Notes: generated by a model from the sequence alone, not told the origin. 64,000 bases of DNA from Solidesulfovibrio carbinoliphilus subsp. oakridgensis (GCF_000177215.2 NZ_CM001368.1:1550001-1614000); one strand, 5' to 3'. Positions 1 to 9,121 are shown, counted from the first letter of the stretch. Numbers and translations are program-made.

Positions 1-419
1 CAAAGGCCTCCCTGTCCAAGGCACCGGCCTTTGGCCTCTGGCAGCCTGACGAAAAACGGTAGCGGGAGAGGCGGGTTTCTTGAGCCTCCCTCTCGGAAAT
101 CCACCTGGGCCGGCGACACGGCACTGCATCGCCTCCTTCCCGGGACGTGAAAATGCAGCGTACGGACAGGACAGCCGGAGCACGCACCCTTCTTCCTCTA
201 TAGAATAGAAAACAGGGCCGCTCAAGCCCCATTTGGAAAAATTGCGGTTTCTCGTTCCCCATTGCCTTTTCCTGGACCGGCTATCCGAAAAAAACGCATT
301 GCCTCTTTCGCCGGCCGGTGTATGCACGATACGAGTCCCTTCCCTCGTTGCCGGAGGAGGGACGGCATAGGCCGACGCGGATGCGGACCGGCCCGCCGCC
401 GGATGAGGAGGAACGCTTC
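1..419. other. Leader/intergenic region, no gene recognised
   Basis: No reading frame here has a credible ribosome-binding site or family resemblance. The end of the stretch (398-419) holds the GGAGGAA-type binding site that sets the start of the cytochrome gene. An AT-rich patch around 196-210 could be part of its promoter, but no paired -35/-10 is convincing. Confidence 0.5.
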
Positions 420-1802
420 ATGGACTTTCCGCAATGGCAGGCCTTCCTGACGGCCCACGGCCTGTTCGCCGGGCTCGATGCGGCCATCCACGCCTTTCTC
501 GGCCACGGCATCGCCACGGGGGTCTTCTTCTGCCTCGTCCTGACCGGACTGGCGGGTTCCCTGCGGGGCGACCCACGGTGGGAACGCTTCGCGGCCGACG
601 CCGCCTTGGCCACCGCCCTTGGCCTCGGCGGGTGCGGCGTGGTGGCCGGAGCCGGCATCTGGCTCGCCAGCGGAGCCGCCCCGCCCCGGCCACCGGCCGC
701 CATGCTGCGTCTTTATTTCTGGCCCTGGCTCCTTAACTGGATCGCCTTCGTGGCCGAGGCGGCCCTGCTCCTGGCCGGCTGCCTCGCGTGGCGGGCCGTG
801 CGCCACACGAAACGCCGGGTCCTCCCTGCCGCCTTTGCCCTCCTGGCCGTTCCGGCGGCCGGCCTGGTCCTGGCCTGGCTGCTTGCCGGCCCGCTTGGGC
901 CGCCGACGGAGCCGGGCCGGTGGCCTCGCGGCCAGGATCTCGGCCAGGCCCTTCTCGACCCCGGCCTGTGGCCCCGGATCCTTGTCCGTCTTTTCGGCGG
1001 TCTGGCCCTCGGGGCCGGCCTCGTCTCCGGGCTCCTTCTCTGGAACAGGGGGCGGGCTTCGGACGCGGGCCGGGACTTCCGGACGGATGCCCTGCGTCTC
1101 CACGGCCTGGGGCTCCTCCTTTCCACTGTGGCCGCGGCCCTGGCGGTACGCGCCTATTGCGGCAGTCTCCCTGCCCAGGCCCGGGCCGACGCCTTCTTCG
1201 CCGCCCTCGCCTTCCACCCTGCCTATGCCCGGGTCTTCTGGGCCACGGTCGCCACCGGGCTTGGCCTCATCCTTCTCCTGGCCCTGGCCAATCTCGCCGG
1301 CGACCGGGCCCTGGCCAGGGCCGTGGTCGTTCCGGCACTCATCGCGGCCTTCGCCCTGACCGCCGGATTCGAGCGCGCCCGGGAATTCCTGGCCGCGCCC
1401 GGCCGCCGGGCGCACGCCGTCTACGCCGCCCAACCGGCCGATACGCGCCCGGCGGCATGGGAGACCGCGGCCGGGGGCCGGCACCTTTTCTGGCCGGCGG
1501 TCCGGCCGGTCCCGGACCGCCGGCCCACCGAGGCCGAAGCGATTTTCGAACGGGCCTGCGGCCCCTGCCACGCCGTCGGCGGCCCGGACGACCTCCGCGC
1601 CGGCCTGGCCGGCCGCTCCCGGGCCGACATCGCGGCCATCGCCGGGCGCGCCCCGGAAGTGGCCCCCTGGCTGCCGTTTGCCGCCGGCAACGACCGGGAA
1701 CGGCTGCTCCTCGCCGGCCACCTCGTCTCCCTGGCCGGTCAGCCCCCGGCCCTGTCCTCGTCCCCATCCTTCCCGACCGCCGCCGTGGCCGCGAGCCGGT
1801 AA
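420..1802 (+). CDS. Polytopic membrane protein with C-terminal c-type heme domain (bd-oxidase-like cytochrome c)
   Basis: A 460-residue protein. The ATG at 420 is chosen because a GAGGAGGAA-like site lies just upstream. Residues 1 to about 330 form roughly eight hydrophobic segments. These contain conserved-looking pieces (GAGIWLASG followed by YFWPWLLNWIAF, and FERAREFL) that resemble membrane cytochromes distantly related to cytochrome bd subunit I. A single heme c motif, CGPCH, lies at residues 380-384 in a periplasm-type cytochrome c domain. The inferred role is electron transfer between the quinone pool and periplasmic acceptors. The fold and heme motif are visible; the partner and direction of electron flow are not. 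No partner gene is adjacent. Confidence 0.7.
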   Translation: MDFPQWQAFLTAHGLFAGLDAAIHAFLGHGIATGVFFCLVLTGLAGSLRGDPRWERFAADAALATALGLGGCGVVAGAGIWLASGAAPPRPPAAMLRLYFWPWLLNWIAFVAEAALLLAGCLAWRAVRHTKRRVLPAAFALLAVPAAGLVLAWLLAGPLGPPTEPGRWPRGQDLGQALLDPGLWPRILVRLFGGLALGAGLVSGLLLWNRGRASDAGRDFRTDALRLHGLGLLLSTVAAALAVRAYCGSLPAQARADAFFAALAFHPAYARVFWATVATGLGLILLLALANLAGDRALARAVVVPALIAAFALTAGFERAREFLAAPGRRAHAVYAAQPADTRPAAWETAAGGRHLFWPAVRPVPDRRPTEAEAIFERACGPCHAVGGPDDLRAGLAGRSRADIAAIAGRAPEVAPWLPFAAGNDRERLLLAGHLVSLAGQPPALSSSPSFPTAAVAASR

Positions 1803-2090
1803 GGGTCCCGGCGGGGCCCTGCCCCCATCCCCCCTGCGGGGAACTCCCCGCTTCCCAGCCCTCCCACCCCCGCCGACCGCCTCGCCCTGCGGGTCTTTCC
1901 CCGCTGTGGCCGGGGCCGAGCCCCCAGGAAGGCTTCAAGAGTGTAAAGGAAGGCAACCAGCCGTCGAGCGGCCTTACAAGAAAGGCGGCCGAAATTTTTA
2001 TTTTCAAATAAAGTCAATAAAAACAAACCAATAATCTCGGCACACTAGTTGCTAGGGGCCAAGAGAGCATCAACACGCAGGAGGTGGATC

Positions 2091-2912
2091 ATGCGGTACA
2101 TTTTCAAGTTTCTGGTAGCGGTGATGGTCCTTGCCATGGCGGCCCAGGCCCAGGCGAGCTTTATTCTGGACTTCAGCCAGTTCACGGGAGGATCGGTTGT
2201 CAACAGTGCCGACCCGCTCAGCAGCGTCTCCTTTGCGACATCCTCGACGATTTCGCAAAGTCTCGGCGCCGACGGCGTCCTGTCCGTGGGAGATCCGTTC
2301 ACCCAGGCCGCCCTGTCCGACTATTCGACGGGCTATACCGACGCCCTGACCAACATATTCACCGTCACCCTCGGCGGCGGGCAACTGCTCACCATCAAGG
2401 CTCCCGTTCTGACGGGTGTCCTGACCGCGAGCGGCGGGACCCCCGGTTCCTTCTACTATCTCTACAACGTCCCGGCTTCCGGCATTGAGATCATCTACTC
2501 CAACCCCTCTATCCCGCTCGGCACCCAGATCGGCACTGCCACCCTGATCGCCCCGAGCGGCGGCCTCAACAGCGACTCGATCAACGGCGTGTTCAACACC
2601 GGCACATTCCATCTTTTCGCGGACATAAACACCCTGACCTCCGGCATCTTCAAGTCCGCTGACGGAACCGACCTTGCCTCCTACCTGACCGACGGCTATA
2701 TCGTGCGGGCGGAGCTGGCCGGGCATATCAACCTGACCAGTTCCTCGATCAACGGCAGTGACCCGAACAATCCCATCATCAATGCGAACTTCACCAACGG
2801 CGGGGAATTCAGCATCGCCGCCACCCCGGAACCCGGTACCATGCTGCTCATGGGCCTTGGCACCCTGGGTGCCGCCGTCATGCGCCGGCGCAACCGTGCC
2901 CGCAGCTGCTAG
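2091..2912 (+). CDS. PEP-CTERM sorting-signal surface protein
   Basis: A 273-residue secreted protein. The start at 2091 follows a GGAGGTGG site at 2080-2087. It has an N-terminal signal peptide (hydrophobic stretch ending AQAQA) and a Ser/Thr/Gly/Asn-rich middle without recognised enzymatic motifs. The last 31 residues are a classic PEP-CTERM tail: PEPGTMLLMG, a hydrophobic helix, then the basic cluster MRRRNR. Known biology of the family: an exosortase (EpsH/XrtA type) removes the tail during export to the surface or matrix. No exosortase is in the window. An intrinsic terminator follows, so it is probably a single-gene unit. Confidence 0.85.
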   Translation: MRYIFKFLVAVMVLAMAAQAQASFILDFSQFTGGSVVNSADPLSSVSFATSSTISQSLGADGVLSVGDPFTQAALSDYSTGYTDALTNIFTVTLGGGQLLTIKAPVLTGVLTASGGTPGSFYYLYNVPASGIEIIYSNPSIPLGTQIGTATLIAPSGGLNSDSINGVFNTGTFHLFADINTLTSGIFKSADGTDLASYLTDGYIVRAELAGHINLTSSSINGSDPNNPIINANFTNGGEFSIAATPEPGTMLLMGLGTLGAAVMRRRNRARSC

Positions 2913-2934
2913 TTCCGGCCGACATCCTTTGACC

Positions 2935-2961
2935 GGGGCTGCCTCGCGCAGCCCCTTTTTT
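2935..2961 (+). terminator. Intrinsic terminator after the PEP-CTERM gene
   Basis: A perfect 8-bp stem (GGGGCTGC/GCAGCCCC) with a 5-nt loop is followed directly by six T residues, 22 bases after the stop codon. Confidence 0.9.
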
Positions 2962-3020
2962 ATTGCGGCGCGCCGCCTCCCCCGCTCCACCAGGCCGCCG
3001 CTTTCGCAAAAGGAGAAGCC

Positions 3021-4628
3021 ATGCGCGAAACGGTTTCCTCACCACCGGACCTGGCCGCCTTTTTCCGGGAAGCCCCGGGCATCGTCGGCCCCGGGCACGT
3101 CCTCGACGACGCGGCCGCGCTCGGGCCGCTTGCGGAAAACACCCTCGGCCTGCACCGTCCCCTGGCCGCGGCCGTCTTCCCGGCCACGGCCGAGGAGGTG
3201 ATGGCCCTCGTCCGGCTGGCCTGCGCGACCGGCACGCCGCTCTATCCCGTCAGCCGGGGCCGCAATGTCGGCTACGGCGACAGAAGTCCGGTTCTCCCCG
3301 GCCAGGTCCTCCTCGAGCTGTCGCGGATGCGCGCCATCCGCGACTACGACCCGAGGCTTGGGACCGTGGTGGTGGAGGCCGGCGTCTCCCAGCAGGATCT
3401 TTACGATTTTCTGGTGCGGGAGCACGCGCCCTACTGGATGGACGCCACCGGGGCCGGGCGCGAGGCCAGCATCGTCGGCAACGCCCTGGAGGGCGGATTC
3501 GGCCACACGCCCCTTGGCAACCACCGCGAGGAATTCACCGACGCCGAGGTGGTCCTCGGCAACGGCGACCGCATCCGCACCGGCCTGTTCCCGGGGTTCG
3601 GCCCCGACCTCAAGGGGCTTTTCGTGCAGTCGAACTTCGGCGTGGTGACGGCCGTGCGCATCCCGCTTTTGCCCAAGCCCGAGCGGTTCGAATCCTTTGT
3701 CCTGCGCTGCGACGCCCCGGACGGCCTCGGGCCCATGATCGAGATCCTGCGCCGTCTGCGCCAGGAGGGTGTGGTTCGAAGCTGCGTGCACGTGGCCAAC
3801 CCGGTCCGCTACCTCATGTCGTCGCGGCTTTGCCCGCCGGAGTTCCGGGACCGGGTCGTCGGAGATCTTGACGCCATGCGGATCATGTCCTCACGGCTCC
3901 TGCCCGTCGGCTACTGGAACGCGGCCGGCGGCCTCTATGGCCTCAAAAAAGTGGTCGCGGCCCACGGCAAGCGCCTGAAGGAAGCCTTCCGGGGCGTGGC
4001 CACGGTCAGGCGTTTCAGCGACGCCCGCCTGGCGCTCCTCGATCGGGCCATGGCCGGCCTTGGCGCACTGGGCCTGTCCGGGGCGGAAAAAATCCGCGAG
4101 TCCCTGGAGTCCTTTCGGCACATCCACGCCCTCATGCAGGGCGTGCCCTCGGACGAGGCCTACCGCAACATCCTGTGGCGGGTGGCCCGGCCCGAGGACC
4201 TGGGGCTCCTCTGGTTCGCGCCGACGGTTCCGGCCACAAACGGCGCGGCCGGGCGCCTGGCGGCCCTGGCCGGACCCCTTTTCGCGGCCCACGGCTTCGA
4301 GATGCCGCTCACCCTGACGCTGGTGACGGCCGAGCGGCTGGTCGGCATCCTCAATATCGTCTTCAACAGGCGCGACGAGGCCGAAAAGGCCCGGGCCCAC
4401 GCCCTCTACCAGGCCCTTCGCGCCGCTTTTGCCGCCAGCTCCATCCCCACCTACCGATCCTCGATCCTCGGCATGGAAGGCCTGCGCCACCCCGATCCGG
4501 CCATGGGCCGGACCCTGTCCCGGCTCAAGTCCGTTCTCGACCCGTGCGACATCCTGGCCCGGGGCCGCTACGGCATCGGCCTGCCCGGGGCGGCGGACGA
4601 GCGGGTGGGCAGGTCCAATCCGGGGTAG
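3021..4628 (+). CDS. FAD-linked oxidase of the VAO/p-cresol methylhydroxylase type
   Basis: A 535-residue flavoprotein; the start follows an AAAAGGAGA site. The N-terminal half looks like a PCMH-type FAD-binding domain: a FPATAEEV segment near residue 54, YPVSRGRNVGYGD where the pyrophosphate-binding loop sits, and WMDATGAGREASIVGNALEGG around 140-160. The C-terminal half is the substrate/cap domain. Family members oxidise phenolic or hydroxyalkyl substrates using covalent or non-covalent FAD. The substrate here cannot be read from sequence. The 3' end overlaps the convergent FeeM-like gene by 61 bp, an unusually long tail-to-tail overlap. Confidence 0.8.
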   Translation: MRETVSSPPDLAAFFREAPGIVGPGHVLDDAAALGPLAENTLGLHRPLAAAVFPATAEEVMALVRLACATGTPLYPVSRGRNVGYGDRSPVLPGQVLLELSRMRAIRDYDPRLGTVVVEAGVSQQDLYDFLVREHAPYWMDATGAGREASIVGNALEGGFGHTPLGNHREEFTDAEVVLGNGDRIRTGLFPGFGPDLKGLFVQSNFGVVTAVRIPLLPKPERFESFVLRCDAPDGLGPMIEILRRLRQEGVVRSCVHVANPVRYLMSSRLCPPEFRDRVVGDLDAMRIMSSRLLPVGYWNAAGGLYGLKKVVAAHGKRLKEAFRGVATVRRFSDARLALLDRAMAGLGALGLSGAEKIRESLESFRHIHALMQGVPSDEAYRNILWRVARPEDLGLLWFAPTVPATNGAAGRLAALAGPLFAAHGFEMPLTLTLVTAERLVGILNIVFNRRDEAEKARAHALYQALRAAFAASSIPTYRSSILGMEGLRHPDPAMGRTLSRLKSVLDPCDILARGRYGIGLPGAADERVGRSNPG

Positions 4629-5611
4629 GCGTAGCGCAGTACGGCGTACTGGGCCCGGGAAAGGCCGCGCAACAGGTCCGGCCGGGCCTCCAGAAGCTTT
4701 TGGAGAAGCTCGTCGGGAAGGGCGGCGGTCTTTTGGGCGCGCAGGCGGTGGAGGCCCGTGGCCTGGGAATGGAGGTTTCCCCGGGTGAAAAAGGCGTGCA
4801 GGTTGGTGTCGAAATCGGAGGCCCCGTAGATTTCCTGCAAGGCCGTACCGATGCGCCGCATGTCGACCTGCAGGGCCACGGCCGGTGCCCCGACCTTCTC
4901 GTAGAACCGCTCCTCCCCCAGGGAATCGAAAAGGAAGATGGAGCGGTAGAAGTTGACGTGCTTGGGATTGACCGTGATGCACAGGTCATCGATGTCGGCC
5001 AGGACCGCATACTGGAAGATGGCCTTGGCCAGGAACATGACGATGTTTTGTCCCCGCCGGTCCAGACGGGTGACCAGGGACCCGATCTCCGCTATCCTGC
5101 GCCCTTTTTTCCGCAAAGCCCGCAGCTCGGTCCCGTAGAGTTCGTCCATGGGCAGGCCGAACTCCGGCGAATCCGGAATGAACGTCATGGAGGCCAGGAC
5201 CTTCACGTAGGATTTGAAAATGAAGACGCAGGTCTTCGGCAGCAGGTTGTGGATGCCGAAATGGAGCCGCGACGGGTCTTCCCGGTCCAGATAGCCGGAT
5301 TTGAGGTAGACGTTGTGGAGCAGGGTGAAGGCCTGGACGTACTCGTCGGTCGTTTCGGCTATCTTGAGGCTCGGCCGGTCGAGCTTGTCGAGCTTGGCGT
5401 CGAGCAGGGTCGACCGCCGGATGCGGATGGTCTGCCGCAGTTCAATGCCGTCGCGAGGTCTTGCTACCATAGATTCCCACATCCGTTGCCGTCCGTCCAC
5501 CGGCCGGGCCGCTCGGGCCGGCTCCGCGTTCTTTGACGGAGTATTCGTGAAGCAATAATCATTCCAGGCTTCCGGGCGCGTCTGACGGTTTTCCGGTTTC
5601 GTTTCATTCAA
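4568..5611 (-). CDS. FeeM-like N-acyl amino acid synthase (GNAT superfamily)
   Basis: A 347-residue protein resembling the FeeM/PEP-CTERM-associated acyltransferase group, which transfers acyl chains from acyl carrier protein to amino acids in an autoinducer-synthase-like fold. The central part (RRIAEIGSLVTRLDRR, then NIVMFLAKAIFQYA and DDLCITVNPKH) matches what I know of that family. The start is a TTG at 5611, because AGGAGG lies nine bases upstream. An ATG closer to AGGAGG opens only a three-codon frame (ATG ACT GTT TGA) whose stop overlaps the TTG. It is convergent with the flavin oxidase. Having it 1.7 kb from a PEP-CTERM substrate fits the association known for this family. The acyl donor and product are unknown. 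Confidence 0.72.
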   Translation of the reverse strand: MNETKPENRQTRPEAWNDYCFTNTPSKNAEPARAARPVDGRQRMWESMVARPRDGIELRQTIRIRRSTLLDAKLDKLDRPSLKIAETTDEYVQAFTLLHNVYLKSGYLDREDPSRLHFGIHNLLPKTCVFIFKSYVKVLASMTFIPDSPEFGLPMDELYGTELRALRKKGRRIAEIGSLVTRLDRRGQNIVMFLAKAIFQYAVLADIDDLCITVNPKHVNFYRSIFLFDSLGEERFYEKVGAPAVALQVDMRRIGTALQEIYGASDFDTNLHAFFTRGNLHSQATGLHRLRAQKTAALPDELLQKLLEARPDLLRGLSRAQYAVLRYAYPGLDLPTRSSAAPGRPMP

Positions 5612-5785
5612 ACAGTCATGCCTCCTGTCCTTCTATACCAAAAAAAGAAAAAATAATTTCCACTGTAAATTCCAGAGAATTGACTCTTGCCTTTTCCACA
5701 AACTCTGGCACTATGCAATCGTCAGATTCTTATTCAACCCTTTAACCCTTCTTTTCATTGTTGTTTTACAAAAGGAGAACTGACT

Positions 5786-6232
5786 ATGCGCACCTACCCC
5801 ATTTCTTGCGCACTGGCGGCAGCAGCGCTTGGCCTCATCCTGGCCCTTCCCACAGCCGCGATAAGCGGTAGTGGCGACAATGCCAACCGTCCGTCCTTGA
5901 ACAGCGACAACCAGCCCGGCGGCTCCTGGAGCACCTCGGGCAGCGGCACGCAAGACACCACCGGCAGCGGCTCCGGCTACGGCGCTTCCCGCCAGCAGCC
6001 CGGCACGTCCGGCGTGCCCGGCGACATGCGCAACATGGACGGCAAGTCCAACCCCAACCGCACCCAGGGCGACAGCGGCGGCGGCTCCGGCACGGTCACC
6101 GGCACGGGTAACGCCGGCGGCGGTTCCGGGCAGCCTGTGACCGGCGACGGCAACATCGGCGGCAGCGTCGGCGGCGGCGGGGGCGGCACCACCTCCGGCT
6201 CCGGCGGCAGCTCGGGCGGCGCCGGCTCCTAG
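5786..6232 (+). CDS. Secreted Gly/Ser-rich low-complexity protein
   Basis: 148 residues. The start at 5786 follows AAAGGAG at 5771-5777. A signal peptide ends near residue 26 (ALPTAAISG), and the rest is Gly/Ser/Thr/Asn repeats such as SGGGSGTV and GGGGGG without cysteine. It resembles surface or matrix-associated filler proteins, but no family is recognised. An upstream TTGACT at about 5679 may belong to its promoter; no good -10 was found. Part of the translated composition may be GC-driven, but the signal peptide and binding site make the gene credible. Confidence 0.65.
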   Translation: MRTYPISCALAAAALGLILALPTAAISGSGDNANRPSLNSDNQPGGSWSTSGSGTQDTTGSGSGYGASRQQPGTSGVPGDMRNMDGKSNPNRTQGDSGGGSGTVTGTGNAGGGSGQPVTGDGNIGGSVGGGGGGTTSGSGGSSGGAGS

Positions 6233-6508
6233 AACCGGCCAGCGCCACCGCGTGTGGAAACGCGGCCCCACGCCCATGCCATGGCCCTGGCAACAGGCCA
6301 CTTCGGCCCGCCAGGGCCACGGGACTCGGACGCACAGGTCCGGCTCGGACATGGAGAGGAAGCGGCACAGGCAAAAAAAGGATGGAAATGGACCGCACTC
6401 TGGTGCAGGAATGGAGCATGGCCCCCGAGACAGGAGTTCCATCACCCTGCCCAACTCCAGCCGGGGGTCCGGCCCTGCGGCCGGGCCCCTCAACAAGGAG
6501 GAACGTCC

Positions 6509-7657
6509 ATGCGCAGCACCCTGGCCTACTGGCTGCTTTTGCTCCTGACCGGCGGTTGCGCCTGGCTCGTTGCGGCCAGGGCCTTTGCCGTCACGGCCGA
6601 AGACCTGAAACCCAGACAGGGGGAAGAGGTCGCCACCTTTGCCGGCGGCTGCTTCTGGTGCACGGAGGCCGATTTCGAGAAGGTCCCGGGCGTCATCCGG
6701 GCCATTTCGGGCTTTTCCGGCGGCAAGGAGGTCAACCCGACCTATGAGGAAAATTCCGCGGGCAAGACCGGCCACCAGGAGGCGGTACAGGTCTTTTTCG
6801 ACCCCAAAAAGGTCAGCTACGCCGACCTGGTCGAATATTTCTGGCGGCACATCGACCCGACCGACGCCGGCGGGCAGTTCGTGGACCGGGGCAGGCAGTA
6901 CCGCTCGGTCATCTTCTGCCACGGCGACGAGCAGTGCCGCATCGCCGAAGCCTCCAAAAAGCGGCTGGCCGCCTCCGGCGTCTTTGGCGCCAAGCCCATC
7001 GTCACCGAGATCCGGCCCTACGAGAGCTTCTATCCGGCCGAGGACTACCACCAGGACTATGCCGCCAAAAATCCGGTACGCTACCGCTATTACCGCTGGG
7101 GTTCGGGCCGGGACCAGTTCCTGAAAAAGACCTGGGGCGACAGCCCGGCCGCCGCGGCCGCCAAGTCCGACCCGGCCACGCCCACGCCGGCCGGGCCGTC
7201 CCCCGTGCCCCCGCCCAGAACCTTTGCCAAGCCGGGCCCGGCCGAACTCAAAAAACGGCTGACCCCCATGCAGTTCGAGGTCACCCAGCGCGAAGGGACC
7301 GAGCCGCCCTACAAGAACGCCTACTGGGACAACAAGGCCGACGGCATCTACGTGGACATCGTGTCCGGAGAGCCGCTCTTCAGCTCCAAGGACAAGTACG
7401 ACTCGGGCACGGGCTGGCCGAGCTTCACCAGGCCCCTTGAGCCGGGCAACATCGTCGAGCGCGAGGACCGCCACCTCTTTTCCCAGCGGACCGAAATCCG
7501 AAGCCGGTACGCCGATTCCCACCTGGGCCACGTCTTCCCGGACGGCCCCCCGCCGACCGGCATGCGCTACTGCATGAACTCCGCCGCCCTGCGCTTCGTG
7601 CCCAAGGCGGACCTGGAAAAGGAAGGCTACGGCCAGTACGCCAAGCTGTTCCAGTAG
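6509..7657 (+). CDS. msrAB: Exported bifunctional methionine sulfoxide reductase MsrA-MsrB
   Basis: A 382-residue fusion; the start at 6509 follows CAAGGAGGAA. A signal peptide (residues 1-27, ending ARAFA) sends it to the periplasm. The MsrA domain, about 40-190, has the active-site motif GGCFWCTE with catalytic Cys48 and reduces methionine-S-sulfoxide. A Pro/Ala linker of about 40 residues leads to the MsrB domain (about 245-382), with GTGWPSF and [11 protein letters not shown] (catalytic Cys355), for the R epimer. The two CxxC pairs that bind structural zinc in many MsrB proteins are absent, as in the zinc-free subgroup. The electron donor (thioredoxin-like or CcdA/TlpA type) is not nearby. 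Confidence 0.93.
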   Translation: MRSTLAYWLLLLLTGGCAWLVAARAFAVTAEDLKPRQGEEVATFAGGCFWCTEADFEKVPGVIRAISGFSGGKEVNPTYEENSAGKTGHQEAVQVFFDPKKVSYADLVEYFWRHIDPTDAGGQFVDRGRQYRSVIFCHGDEQCRIAEASKKRLAASGVFGAKPIVTEIRPYESFYPAEDYHQDYAAKNPVRYRYYRWGSGRDQFLKKTWGDSPAAAAAKSDPATPTPAGPSPVPPPRTFAKPGPAELKKRLTPMQFEVTQREGTEPPYKNAYWDNKADGIYVDIVSGEPLFSSKDKYDSGTGWPSFTRPLEPGNIVEREDRHLFSQRTEIRSRYADSHLGHVFPDGPPPTGMRYCMNSAALRFVPKADLEKEGYGQYAKLFQ

Positions 7658-7669
7658 GGGAGAAGAATC

Positions 7670-7830
7670 GGGGCGCTGCCCCGAACCCCGCTGGGGGGAA
7701 TGATTCCCCCCAGGCCCCCCCGACTTGGAAACGCGAACGGCCGGTCCTTGTTAGGACCGGCCGTTCGCGTTTCCAGGACAGGGGGTTCGGGGGGGATGAT
7801 CCCCCCCGACGGGGTCTGGGGCAGCGCCCC
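7670..7830. repeat. Paired GC-rich palindromic repeats enclosing a perfect 21-bp hairpin
   Basis: Two inverted copies of an intergenic repeat whose core reads GGGGGGAATGATTCCCCCC or GGGGGGGATGATCCCCCCC (about 7670-7722 and 7780-7830) surround a perfect 21-bp inverted repeat with a 6-nt loop (arms 7727-7747 and 7754-7774). The whole block lies between the convergent msrAB and uppS genes, so it may also act as a two-way terminator, although no T-tract follows the hairpin. Related modules occur at 17.6 kb and 59 kb. Confidence 0.8.
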
Positions 7831-7843
7831 AGTCTTCCTCCCC

Positions 7844-8566
7844 CTAGCGGCCGGCGGCGACTTGGTCGCCGGTGAGGCCGAAGCGGCGGGAGCGGGTCTG
7901 GTAGTCGGCCAGCACGGCGTCGAGTTCCGCGGGCGTGAAGTCGGGCCAGAGGGTGTCGGGAAAGGCGAATTCGCTGTAGGCCGACTGCCACAGCAGGTAG
8001 CCGGACAGGCGCATTTCGCCGCTGGTGCGGATGATGAGGTCGGGATCGGGCTGGCCGGCGGTGTAGAGGGCGGCCGCAAGCCGCTCCTCGGTCACGTCGC
8101 CCGGGGCCACGCCCTGGGCCACGAGGTTGCGGCAGGCCCGCAGGATCTCCTCGCGGCCGGAATAGTTGAGCGCGAGATTGAGGGTCATCTCGGTGCAGTG
8201 GGCCGTCTTGGCGATGACGTGGGCCAGCACCTTGCGGGTGGCCAGCGGCAGGTCGGCCATTTCGCCAAGGACCTGGAACCGGATGGATTGGGTCAGGAGC
8301 GTGTCCAGTTCCCGGGTCAGAAACCGCACGAGCAGGTCGAAGAGGAACTTGACCTCGTCGGCCGGCCGGCCCCAGTTCTCCTTGGAGAAGGTGTACAGGG
8401 TCAGGTGCCGGATGCCGAGTTCCCGGCAGCGGGTGACCACGCCGCGCGCGGCCTCGGTGCCGGCCCGGTGCCCTTCGCTGCGGGGCAGCCCGCGCATGGT
8501 GGCCCACCTCCCGTTGCCATCCATGATGATGGCCACGTGGCGGGGAAGCGTCTGGCTGTCTGCCAC
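7844..8566 (-). CDS. uppS: Undecaprenyl diphosphate synthase (isoprenyl transferase)
   Basis: 240 residues, full length. It condenses isopentenyl diphosphate with farnesyl diphosphate in cis to make the C55 carrier lipid for peptidoglycan and surface glycans. Signatures: HVAIIMDGNGRWA near the N-terminus (catalytic Asp), GHRAGTEA, the TLYTFSKENW segment, NLALNYSGREEI, and the C-terminal DLIIRTSGEMRLSGYLLWQ with SEFAF. The start is a GTG whose first base is shared with the frr stop (TAGTG), which suggests translational coupling. It is the last gene of rpsB-tsf-pyrH-frr-uppS. Confidence 0.96.
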   Translation of the reverse strand: MADSQTLPRHVAIIMDGNGRWATMRGLPRSEGHRAGTEAARGVVTRCRELGIRHLTLYTFSKENWGRPADEVKFLFDLLVRFLTRELDTLLTQSIRFQVLGEMADLPLATRKVLAHVIAKTAHCTEMTLNLALNYSGREEILRACRNLVAQGVAPGDVTEERLAAALYTAGQPDPDLIIRTSGEMRLSGYLLWQSAYSEFAFPDTLWPDFTPAELDAVLADYQTRSRRFGLTGDQVAAGR

Positions 8567-9120
8567 TAGATCTCCATGATTTCCTTTTCTTTTTTCGAAA
8601 AGGCCTCATCGGTCTTGGCGATGTAGCCATCGGTCAGCTTCTGCACGTCTTCCTGGCCCTTGTGCTGGTCGTCCTCGCTGATCGCCTTGTCGTTCTTCTT
8701 TTTCTTGAGGGCCTCGTTGGCGTCGCGGCGGACGTTTCTGATGGCGACCTTGGCCTCTTCGGCGTACTTCTTGGCCACCTTGGCCAGGTCCTTGCGGCGG
8801 TCCTCGGTCAGCGGCGGAATCGAGATGCGGATGATCTTGCCGTCGTTGACCGGGGTGAGGCCGAGGTCGGACTTGAGGATGGCCCGCTCCACGTCGTTGA
8901 AGGCCTTGCGGTCCCAGGGCTGGATGGTGATGGTCCGGCTGTCCGGGGTCGAGACCGACGCGATCTGCTCGAGCGGGGTGACCGAGCCGTAATATTCCAC
9001 GCGCACGCCGTCGAGCAGGCTGGTGGTGGCCCGGCCGGTGCGCAGGCGCGCGAATTCCTTGTCGAGGACCGACAAGGCCTTTTTCATCCGGTCCTCGGCT
9101 TCGGTAAGTACTTCACGCAT
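8566..9120 (-). CDS. frr: Ribosome recycling factor
   Basis: 184 residues, the normal length. It splits post-termination ribosomes together with EF-G. Family segments visible: [41 protein letters not shown], and [34 protein letters not shown]. It starts one base after the pyrH stop and its TAG overlaps the uppS GTG, so all three are tightly coupled on the minus strand. Confidence 0.97.
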   Translation of the reverse strand: MREVLTEAEDRMKKALSVLDKEFARLRTGRATTSLLDGVRVEYYGSVTPLEQIASVSTPDSRTITIQPWDRKAFNDVERAILKSDLGLTPVNDGKIIRISIPPLTEDRRKDLAKVAKKYAEEAKVAIRNVRRDANEALKKKKNDKAISEDDQHKGQEDVQKLTDGYIAKTDEAFSKKEKEIMEI

Positions 9121-9121
9121 G

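Noticed and set aside
222-1721. A 499-codon minus-strand open frame over the cytochrome gene
   Set aside because: It is a GC-driven shadow: Gly/Arg/Pro-rich, no binding site and no family resemblance, while the plus-strand frame has membrane helices and a heme motif.
5676-5720. RpoN-type promoter (TGGCAC...TGCA) upstream of the Gly-rich gene
   Set aside because: The distance between the GG and GC elements is six bases instead of ten.
7700-7830. CRISPR array from the repeated GC-rich units
   Set aside because: Units are palindromic and inverted relative to each other, not regularly spaced direct repeats, and no cas gene is present.
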